DNA from: Gluconobacter morbifer G707
GTDB taxonomy: Bacteria; Pseudomonadota; Alphaproteobacteria; Acetobacterales; Acetobacteraceae
NCBI RefSeq assembly: GCF_000234355.1
Contig: NZ_AGQV01000001.1
Location: 310,001-374,000 of the forward strand
Direction: 5' to 3'
Length of the DNA: 64,000 bases
Part shown: positions 34,616 to 41,297 of the stretch, piece after piece
How the letters are laid out: every line of letters starts with the position of its first letter
Position numbering within the stretch: position 1 is the first letter of the stretch
The notes under the pieces: generated by a model
What the model saw: the letters and a program-made list of their open reading frames with translations, nothing else
Database searches by the model: none
Told to the model about the DNA's origin: nothing
Made by a program: the position numbers and the translations under genes

Positions 34616-34645
34616 CGCCATTCCCGGAAGAGACCGGGAATGGCG
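34616..34645. terminator. Perfect 12-base hairpin between convergent genes
   Basis: CGCCATTCCCGG and CCGGGAATGGCG form an uninterrupted 12-pair stem with a six-base loop directly after the EAL-like gene stop. No T run follows on either strand, so it may act as a transcript stabiliser or a weak terminator for both convergent genes. Confidence 0.5.
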
Positions 34646-34670
34646 AGGCTGGAGAGAGAGGAACGGCTGT

Positions 34671-35066
34671 TCAGTGAGGCTCGGCCGGATTGATCTGGCA
34701 CATGTATTTGAAAAGCCTGTCCGGATCTTCATGGAGCAGGGTTCCCAGCATCGGCAGAACATCCTGAAGGGCTGTTTCCAGCGCTTCGGGGGACTGTCCG
34801 GTCTGGTGAGAAAGGTGATCAAGCCTTCCTTCACCCATGATGTCCTGCACTTCCTGCGGGGACAGCTTCTTCTTGCCCGATGTGCCTAGCTCACCGACGG
34901 TCTCTGCGAAGCGGCAGTCATCCTTCATCATGCGGATGGTGACTTCGGTCAGGCCCGAACGATCGGTGCTGGCACCGCTCAGCCAGTCGCCAAAGCGGAC
35001 AAATGCGGAGGTGGCTTTCTGGGCCTGGGTCTCGGATGGGGTACCGGTCTGGATGGTCATCTTCAT
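34671..35066 (-). CDS. YidB-like (DUF937-related) small protein
   Basis: A 131-residue protein. The C-terminal half (KLSPQEVQDIMGEG, LDHLSHQTGQSPEALETALQDVLPML) matches the YidB/DUF937 pattern in which an 'LS..QV...LG' helix precedes '(A/S)..TG.S..E....L...LP..'. The N-terminal half is not recognised. GAGGAG precedes the ATG. Divergent from hemA; convergent with the EAL-like gene. Function unknown. Confidence 0.62.
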   Translation of the reverse strand: MKMTIQTGTPSETQAQKATSAFVRFGDWLSGASTDRSGLTEVTIRMMKDDCRFAETVGELGTSGKKKLSPQEVQDIMGEGRLDHLSHQTGQSPEALETALQDVLPMLGTLLHEDPDRLFKYMCQINPAEPH

Positions 35067-35309
35067 GACTCCTCAAAGCAGGAGAGCAGAGCACGCTGCG
35101 ATCCAGAGCTGTGCTCCTGCCACCTCAACGCTGGATGAGGGCGCAAGACGCAAGGAAAGCCCCACACCTTTGTGTTAGGTTTCTGTCTTAGTATTGCGTG
35201 TTTTGGTTCCTGGGTGTTTTCTGTGGTCCGGCGGAACTTCACGTTTCCCGTGATAGAGTGCTTGGTTCCAGAAAGTTGCGGGCTTACATTGCCGTCAGGA
35301 GAAAACGCG

Positions 35310-36521
35310 ATGAATTATGATGCGATGTTCCAGTCTGCTCTGGACGGGCTCCATGCTGATGGCAGCTACCGTTATTTTGCGGAACTTGAGCGGCGGGCCG
35401 GTAGTTTTCCGAAAGCTTTTCACCATGGGCTTGGTCGTGAAGTCACCGTCTGGTGCTCCAACGACTATCTGGGCATGGGCCAGCATCCGGAAGTCCTTGG
35501 CGCCATGCATGCCGCACTGGATGAAACGGGCGCAGGTGCTGGTGGAACCCGCAATATTTCCGGCACGAACCACTATCACGTGGAACTGGAGAAAGAACTT
35601 GCCGCCCTGCATGGCAAGGAAGGCGCTCTTCTCTTCAACTCCGGTTACCTGTCCAACTGGGTGACGCTGGGCACCATTGCCGGTCGTCTGCGCAACTGCG
35701 TGGTCCTGTCCGACGAGCTCAACCATGCGTCTATGATTGAAGGCATCCGTCATTCCCGCGCTGAGAAGCAGATCTTCCGCCACAATGACGTGGAAGATCT
35801 GGAACGCCGCCTGAAGGCTCTGCCGGCCGATGTTCCCAAGATCATCGCTTTCGAGTCGGTCTATTCGATGGATGGCGACATTGCGCCGATCGAAGCGTTC
35901 TGTGACCTGGCTGACAAATATGGCGCGATGACCTACCTCGACGAGGTTCATGCCGTTGGCATGTACGGGGATCATGGCGCGGGCGTTGCGGAAGAGATGG
36001 GCCTGTCCCACCGTCTGACGGTGATCGAGGGAACGCTCGGCAAGGGCTTCGGCGTGGTTGGAGGGTACATCGCGGCTTCCGTGCCGCTGTGTGATTTTGT
36101 GCGCTCTTTTGGTTCGGGCTTCATTTTCTCCACGGCTCTGCCGCCCATGATCGCGGCCGGCGCGCTGGCCAGCGTCCGGTATCTCAAGCGGAGCGGTGAG
36201 GAGCGGGCGGGACAGCGTCGTGCCGTGGCTCATCTGCGCGAAGCGCTGGATCGGGCAGGCGTGCCGCATATCCGTAATCCCAGCCATATCGTACCGGTCA
36301 TGGTCGGAGAGGCGGAACTGTGCCGTGATCTTTCCGATGAACTGCTGAATCGTTTCGGCAACTACATCCAGCCGATCAACTATCCGACGGTCCCACGAGG
36401 GACGGAGCGTCTGCGGATCACCCCGACGCCCCTGCACACCAATGAAATGATTGATGAGCTGGTCGAAGCCCTGTCGACCCTGTGGCGTGAACGTCAGCTC
36501 AAGCGTTCCGAGGCTGCCTGA
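35310..36521 (+). CDS. hemA: 5-aminolevulinate synthase
   Basis: A 403-residue PLP enzyme condensing succinyl-CoA and glycine, the first step of haem synthesis in Alphaproteobacteria. Motifs: [61 protein letters not shown] and the PLP lysine in [15 protein letters not shown]. Lacks the CoA-ligase-type insertions that distinguish KBL or AONS. The ATG has AGGAG eight bases upstream; about 240 bases of non-coding DNA precede it. Ends in a strong terminator. Supplies haem for the cytochrome c maturation operon at 47-52 kb. Confidence 0.95.
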   Translation: MNYDAMFQSALDGLHADGSYRYFAELERRAGSFPKAFHHGLGREVTVWCSNDYLGMGQHPEVLGAMHAALDETGAGAGGTRNISGTNHYHVELEKELAALHGKEGALLFNSGYLSNWVTLGTIAGRLRNCVVLSDELNHASMIEGIRHSRAEKQIFRHNDVEDLERRLKALPADVPKIIAFESVYSMDGDIAPIEAFCDLADKYGAMTYLDEVHAVGMYGDHGAGVAEEMGLSHRLTVIEGTLGKGFGVVGGYIAASVPLCDFVRSFGSGFIFSTALPPMIAAGALASVRYLKRSGEERAGQRRAVAHLREALDRAGVPHIRNPSHIVPVMVGEAELCRDLSDELLNRFGNYIQPINYPTVPRGTERLRITPTPLHTNEMIDELVEALSTLWRERQLKRSEAA

Positions 36522-36547
36522 ACGGACCTCTCTGAGGCCCGAACATG

Positions 36548-36587
36548 AAAAAGCCTGCCAGATCGAGGGATCTGGCAGGCTTTTTTT
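36548..36587. terminator. Strong bidirectional rho-independent terminator (hemA / Hint protein)
   Basis: GCCTGCCAGATC (36553-36564) pairs with GATCTGGCAGGC (36569-36580) around a four-base loop, flanked by five A on the left and seven T on the right. The same structure reads as a terminator on both strands for the two convergent genes. Confidence 0.93.
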
Positions 36588-36640
36588 GTCAGGGCAGCGA
36601 TCCTGGAATGGATCGGACCCTGACACAGGGAGCGGGCGAC

Positions 36641-38542
36641 TTAGCCGTGCTGCTGCACGATCAGCGCGGATGCCGTTTCGTCGTCCATCCGATAAGGGCC
36701 ACCTGCGCGGATCTGTATGCTGAGCATACCGATAGCGTCCGGACGGCGAGGTGGCAGCGGAAGGCGACCATATCCATCCGTCCAGCGGCAGGTGCCGTCT
36801 TCCACGTTGTTCCAGCCGCGCAGGGTTTCGTCCGTCAAATAACGTTTGAGGGTATGGGTCACGTCCGCATCGAAAAAGCGGATAGCGCCTACCAGAACGC
36901 CCAGGTGGCGGCGATCATCCACAAATGGCCCGATCGTGTCGCTGGGGCGGCTGGTACGGGAGACGATACTGACTTCCGTGACGCCGGGCGGGATCATGAA
37001 GATTGCAGCCCCTCCGGCCTCACGGATTTTGCGAATGACATATCCATTTGGCGTGAGCAGGTGCAGGTCCGGGTCATCTGTCAGCTGAACGGATTGCACG
37101 GTCTGGGAAAGTCCCAGCGCGTCTGCACGCTTTTCAAGCTGATTGAAAATCGGCTCCACGAAATCACGGGAAACGACAAGTGAAGCCGCCGCGTCTTCCG
37201 ACCAGCTTCTGACGGGACCGCCCAACTGCGCAACAGTGCCATGCTGATGAAAGGTGTGACGGTTGCCTGTCGCCAGATAGGATTCCGTCAGGGCACCATT
37301 GGCGGAAATGATGGAATGGTCCCGGGTTTCCACGTGATAATAGTCGTAGTCTGGAAAGCCGCGGTCATAGAAAATGCTGCGACCGTTCACCAGCATCCGG
37401 ACCGGCACGAAGCTGTCGTTCAGGAACAGGCAGTGTTCCGGCGTGATCAGCAGATCCTGGGCCGGGATGCCGTCACCGAGCGCATTGCGGACAACGCGGA
37501 CCGGATAGCCGGCCTGATCCAGCGGAAGGGACGGGTTGGCCGTCATGTGCTGGGTGCCGATCCAGACAACAGGCTGCGTTACCGGACGACCATGAACGTA
37601 AGTCGTGATCTCATCGCCGATTCGCAGGTCTTCGATGATCTTTTCGCCTTTGGGCGTAAGGATCTTCGTACCAGCCAGGAAGCAGAGTTGCCGGTTATAG
37701 CCTGTCGCACCGTTCACGACGCTCCAGCTGCCATCGGCATTGGTGACGATTGTCGGTGTTCCCACTGCGGAATTGGGACCGAACGCCACATCCGTCAGGG
37801 TGATGCCATTCCCCCACTGGTCGAAGGCGATCTTGAGGCTGTAGGTTCCGTTCCCGTTTGACACAAACGTTGCGCTGATCGGAGCCGCACTTCCCTTGGC
37901 GATTGTGATGACGGACGAAGCGTCAAATCCCGTGATGGGTGTGCTGACGGTCTGGTTATAGTCCGAGAAGACAATCTGGCTCGGCGTGCCTTCGGCGGAA
38001 TCGTCTCCGAAGACGATCTGCTTGCCTGCTGCGCCGTTGGTGGCGTTGTTTATGTAAACCGCGGCGCCATTTTCCAGGACCGTCGTCAGGGAGGATCCCA
38101 TCTGGAACGGTGTGTTCGTGTCACCGAGCGTTGTGCCATCCAGGATCAGCGTTCCGCTGCCCTGGACGCTACGACTGTTGATGGAGATGGCCGGATTGCC
38201 GCTGATGGTCAGTGTGCCATCGACCGTCGGATTGCTTCCCAGTGTAACGGGGCTGGACGTGTCGATGGAAAGCGCGCCACCGCTGTTGATGGTCAGACTG
38301 TTGACGCAGAAAACCGTGTTGCTGCCGTCTGTGACGCTGACAGCCAGTGTGGCACCGGTACCGACCGTCAGAACGTTCAGCTGCGTGCTGCTGGCGCTCT
38401 CATAGGAAACGGTTAGCGTCATTCCCGCGGAATTCCCGACAAAAACGCTGTCCCATGCCCTGTCCTGCGGTGTGAGGCCGTCACTCCAGTTCGCTGCGGA
38501 GAACCAGTTGCCTGATGAGGGATTGAGCCAGGAGTTCGTCAT
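36641..38542 (-). CDS. Surface/secreted protein with C-terminal Hint domain
   Basis: A 633-residue protein with no N-terminal signal peptide. Residues 1-285 are Ser/Thr/Gly/Asn-rich repeats of beta-helix type (WLNPSSGNWFSAANWSDG, LTVGTGATLAVSV, GTLTISGNPAISI), like autotransporter passenger segments. Cys287 begins a Hint_2 domain: CFLAGTKILTPKGEKI is block A, ITPEHCLFLND is the TxxH block B, and YYHVETRDHSII the final block. A terminal His-Asn is missing, so protein splicing is unlikely; N-S acyl shift with cleavage or ligation remains possible. A 200-residue tail with no recognised fold follows. Lacks any IS or phage context. Confidence 0.78.
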   Translation of the reverse strand: MTNSWLNPSSGNWFSAANWSDGLTPQDRAWDSVFVGNSAGMTLTVSYESASSTQLNVLTVGTGATLAVSVTDGSNTVFCVNSLTINSGGALSIDTSSPVTLGSNPTVDGTLTISGNPAISINSRSVQGSGTLILDGTTLGDTNTPFQMGSSLTTVLENGAAVYINNATNGAAGKQIVFGDDSAEGTPSQIVFSDYNQTVSTPITGFDASSVITIAKGSAAPISATFVSNGNGTYSLKIAFDQWGNGITLTDVAFGPNSAVGTPTIVTNADGSWSVVNGATGYNRQLCFLAGTKILTPKGEKIIEDLRIGDEITTYVHGRPVTQPVVWIGTQHMTANPSLPLDQAGYPVRVVRNALGDGIPAQDLLITPEHCLFLNDSFVPVRMLVNGRSIFYDRGFPDYDYYHVETRDHSIISANGALTESYLATGNRHTFHQHGTVAQLGGPVRSWSEDAAASLVVSRDFVEPIFNQLEKRADALGLSQTVQSVQLTDDPDLHLLTPNGYVIRKIREAGGAAIFMIPPGVTEVSIVSRTSRPSDTIGPFVDDRRHLGVLVGAIRFFDADVTHTLKRYLTDETLRGWNNVEDGTCRWTDGYGRLPLPPRRPDAIGMLSIQIRAGGPYRMDDETASALIVQQHG

Positions 38543-38611
38543 TATTTCTGAAGTGTCCCTGTCGCCTGCCGCAGGGGGTGACCCGGACTGCGATGGCGGA
38601 GTGTGGATGCT

Positions 38612-38626
38612 TAACTTTAAGTTAAC
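38612..38626. promoter_or_regulatory. 15-base palindrome upstream of the Hint gene
   Basis: TTAACTTTAAGTTAA is perfectly symmetric around a single central T, about 70 bases before the Hint gene ATG. It is a candidate regulator site; no named operator matches. Confidence 0.35.
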
Positions 38627-38641
38627 GAAAAATGATGCAAA

Positions 38642-38657
38642 AAGAAATTAATTTCTT
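38642..38657. promoter_or_regulatory. 16-base perfect palindrome upstream of the Hint gene
   Basis: AAGAAATTAATTTCTT is fully self-complementary. It lies 16 bases from the neighbouring 15-base palindrome, a spacing that would place two dimers close on the same DNA. Confidence 0.35.
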
Positions 38658-38883
38658 GTAAAAGATATTGGCGTGACATGCAGCCAAAAAACGCCGTGAA
38701 ACTGCGGTGGAATACAGATCGGAAGCTGGAAATTTTCTGTAATATTTTCGAATCGATAACGACTCCGGGAAACGATTTTTTAACGAACTGGAGGCGGCGC
38801 TGCCGGGACGACGGAGCGTTTTCCCGTATGCTGGAGAAACGCCGTCGCTTGCTTATGAAACTTATCCTCTTCATCATGAGATA

Positions 38884-39186
38884 ATGGCAGCCACCAGAAA
38901 GTCCGCATCGTTCCCAAAAAGCCGAAAGGCCACCAGTCTGGCGACGCGGCTGGGTCATGCGGCGTCTGTCTGTATTCTTGATGTCATGATCAATGACCGG
39001 TCGACCCTTATCCGGGACAGTGCGGTTTTCATCACGCTCTTGGAAAAGATCTGGAAAGAACGGAATCTGGAATCCGTTCAGGTGTGGAAAGAACTTGAAG
39101 CGCGGATCGAACTGGCCGAAGAATTGCGCGCAAACCGCATCCGCCCCATGAAGGGAGGGCGTTACCGTTCCACCAAACTGCCCTGA
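38884..39186 (+). CDS. Hypothetical basic protein preceding cvpA
   Basis: A 100-residue frame with a basic, Ser-rich first 25 residues and a helical, charged remainder (LLEKIWKERNLESVQVWKELEARIELAEEL). Two bases separate its stop from the cvpA ATG, supporting a shared transcript. There is no ribosome binding site; its ATG overlaps the stop of an upstream 68-codon frame as TAATG. A later start at MINDRS is possible. No family recognised. Confidence 0.5.
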   Translation: MAATRKSASFPKSRKATSLATRLGHAASVCILDVMINDRSTLIRDSAVFITLLEKIWKERNLESVQVWKELEARIELAEELRANRIRPMKGGRYRSTKLP

Positions 39187-39188
39187 TC

Positions 39189-39752
39189 ATGCCAGCCCCC
39201 TTTGATCTCTCCCATTTTTCCTTTGATGCGCTGACCCGTCTGGATGTCGCGGCTCTTGCTATCATGGGTCTTTCGGCCCTGTGGGGGCTGACCCGCGGCT
39301 TTGCGACGGAACTGTCCGGTCTGCTGGCCTGGGTGGGTGCGATTGTCGTGACCTACCGGTTTCATGCCCTGCTCGTGCCGTATCTTGCGCCGTATATTCA
39401 CGAGGACTGGCTTCTGGGCAGTGCCAGTACGGCCATTCTGTTCATCGTTGTCCTGCTGTTTTTCACCATGGTGGCCAGCCGGATCGGGACTGCGGCCAGA
39501 GGTGTGCTGTTTGGTGGGGTGGACCGTCTTCTGGGGGCCGCTTTCGGACTTGCGCGGGGGTATGTGGGACTGATTGCGCTTTATTTAATCTGTGGATCTT
39601 TTTTCGGGTCGGGGATGTCCTATGTGATGCATGGAAGCCTCATCGGCCCCTATATCGCCCTGGGAGCTGCCCGGCTGACAGGTTATCTGCCTCATTTTCT
39701 GCAACCGCATCTTGCGCCGCCGCCTTCAGGCGGTCATGAGGCGACTTTGTGA
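39189..39752 (+). CDS. cvpA: CvpA family protein (colicin V production)
   Basis: A 187-residue inner-membrane protein with four hydrophobic segments. LDVAALAIMGLSALWGLTRGFATELSGLLAWVGA is the CvpA N-terminal pattern and LFGGVDRLLGAAFGLARGYVGL the GxxxRxxGxxxGxxRG-type motif. cvpA immediately before purF is a very common bacterial arrangement; its last 58 codon-equivalents do not overlap the true purF start, which lies 26 bases beyond. Role unclear, linked to biofilm and cell-envelope traits elsewhere. Confidence 0.88.
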   Translation: MPAPFDLSHFSFDALTRLDVAALAIMGLSALWGLTRGFATELSGLLAWVGAIVVTYRFHALLVPYLAPYIHEDWLLGSASTAILFIVVLLFFTMVASRIGTAARGVLFGGVDRLLGAAFGLARGYVGLIALYLICGSFFGSGMSYVMHGSLIGPYIALGAARLTGYLPHFLQPHLAPPPSGGHEATL

Positions 39753-39777
39753 ATCCCGTCTGGAAAGGCCACGCTGC

Positions 39778-41217
39778 ATGACCCGGTCCGACACTCTCAA
39801 TCGTCCTTACGAGGAATGTGGCGTCTTTGGTGTATGGGGCGTCCCCGATGCCGCAGCACTGACTGCCCTTGGCCTGCATGCGCTACAGCACCGGGGACAG
39901 GAAGCGGCCGGCATCGTCAGCTTCGATGGCGACAGGTTCCATCAGCACAAGGGGCTGGGACTGGTCGGTGATGTTTTTGGAGACAGTCAGGTCATGGCGA
40001 CGCTTCCGGGTAGCGTCGCCATCGGCCATAACCGTTACGCCACGACGGGCGGAACGCATGTCCGTAACGTCCAGCCGCTTTATGCCGATTATGAATTCGG
40101 CGGTCTGGCTGTTGCCCATAACGGCAACCTGACCAATTCAGCGACGCTGAAACAGGCGCTGGTCAAACGCGGGTGCATCTTCCATTCCTCTACGGATACG
40201 GAAGTCTTCATTCATCTGATCGCCATATCCCTTTATTCAACCGTGCTCGATCGTTTCATTGATGCGGTTAAGCAGGTCAAGGGGGCATATTCCCTCGTGA
40301 CACTGACGCCGGATGATGGGCTGATTGGAATGCGGGATCCGCTCGGTGTGCGTCCGCTGGTTCTGGGGCGCATGTCAGGCCACGAGAAGGACAATGGCGG
40401 CTGGGTCCTGGCCAGCGAGACCTGTGCCCTGGACATTATCAGTGCGGACTACGTCCGGGACATCGAACCGGGCGAGATCGTTGTCATCAACGCCGACGGC
40501 ATTCGCTCGCTGCGTCCTTTCGGGGATCAGGGCAGCCGGTTCTGCGTTTTCGAATATATTTATTTCGCCCGTCCGGACTCCGTTCTGGAAGGTCAGCCGG
40601 TTTATGAAGCCCGCAAGCGCATTGGTGCGGAGCTGGCCCGTGAGAGCGCCGTGGAAGCGGATGTCGTGGTGCCGGTTCCGGATTCCGGGGTTCCTTCCGC
40701 GCTGGGATATGCGGCCGAGAGTGGCATTCCGTTCGAGCTGGGCATCATCCGCAACCATTATGTCGGGCGGACTTTCATCGAGCCGACGGACCAGATCCGT
40801 CATCTCGGGGTGAAGATGAAGCATTCCGCCAACCGGCCTGTTCTGGCGGGTAAGCGGGTTATTCTGGTGGATGATTCCATCGTGCGTGGCACAACGTCGC
40901 GCAAGATCGTGGACATGGTTCGTGCGGCAGGCGCGAAAGAGGTGCATATGCGCATCACGTCTCCGCCGACCAGACATTCCTGCTTTTACGGGATCGATAC
41001 GCCTGAAGAGAGCAAGCTCCTGGCCGCCACGCATACCCTTGAGGAAATGACGAAGGCCATCAACGTGGACAGTCTGGCATTCGTGACGTTCGACGGTCTT
41101 TACCGCGCGCTGGGACATCTCAACCGCGCCGAAGGGGCCGGCCGTTACTGCGATGCATGCTTTACCGGCGACTACCCGATTTCCCTTGTGGACAAGGAAG
41201 GCAATCTCGTGTCCTGA
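39778..41217 (+). CDS. purF: Amidophosphoribosyltransferase
   Basis: A 479-residue enzyme committing PRPP to purine synthesis. A 13-residue propeptide precedes Cys14 (CGVFGVWG), which becomes the N-terminal nucleophile of the glutaminase domain. HALQHRGQEAAGI and GHNRYATTGG are glutaminase motifs; VILVDDSIVRGTTSRKIV is the PRPP loop. Cys in SRFCVFEY, HSCFYG and RYCDACFTG suit the 4Fe-4S cluster of the Bacillus-type PurF. The in-frame ATG 22 codons upstream falls inside cvpA. Followed by a strong terminator. Confidence 0.95.
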   Translation: MTRSDTLNRPYEECGVFGVWGVPDAAALTALGLHALQHRGQEAAGIVSFDGDRFHQHKGLGLVGDVFGDSQVMATLPGSVAIGHNRYATTGGTHVRNVQPLYADYEFGGLAVAHNGNLTNSATLKQALVKRGCIFHSSTDTEVFIHLIAISLYSTVLDRFIDAVKQVKGAYSLVTLTPDDGLIGMRDPLGVRPLVLGRMSGHEKDNGGWVLASETCALDIISADYVRDIEPGEIVVINADGIRSLRPFGDQGSRFCVFEYIYFARPDSVLEGQPVYEARKRIGAELARESAVEADVVVPVPDSGVPSALGYAAESGIPFELGIIRNHYVGRTFIEPTDQIRHLGVKMKHSANRPVLAGKRVILVDDSIVRGTTSRKIVDMVRAAGAKEVHMRITSPPTRHSCFYGIDTPEESKLLAATHTLEEMTKAINVDSLAFVTFDGLYRALGHLNRAEGAGRYCDACFTGDYPISLVDKEGNLVS

Positions 41218-41236
41218 CGGGAGACCGTTCAGACAG

Positions 41237-41276
41237 AAAAAAGGCGCCTGTTCCGCATGGAGCAGGCGCCTTTTTT
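41237..41276. terminator. Strong bidirectional terminator after purF
   Basis: AAAAAAGGCGCCTG is mirrored by CAGGCGCCTTTTTT, with the stem extending inward through a G-U pair to a small GCAT loop. It separates convergent purF and the bacteriophytochrome gene and has a T tract in both directions. Confidence 0.92.
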
Positions 41277-41297
41277 CATGCCCGCCGAACGGGGATG

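Larger units (their letters stand above)
38543..38883. other. AT-rich intergenic/leader region
   Basis: This 341-base gap is markedly richer in A+T than the surroundings, consistent with divergent promoters for the Hint gene and the genes leading into cvpA-purF. It holds two palindromes (listed separately) and, at 38813-38849, a possible stem (GACGG-AG-CGTTT against AAACGCCGTC). A 68-codon frame (38678-38884, plus) ends as TAATG on the next gene's ATG. A 113-codon minus frame (38617-38958) also spans it. Neither is convincing. Confidence 0.6.

Noticed and set aside
35067-35309. Possible FNR/NnrR or riboswitch control upstream of hemA
   Set aside because: I looked for TTGAT-N4-ATCAA-like symmetry and for conserved riboswitch structure in the 243-base gap and found neither.
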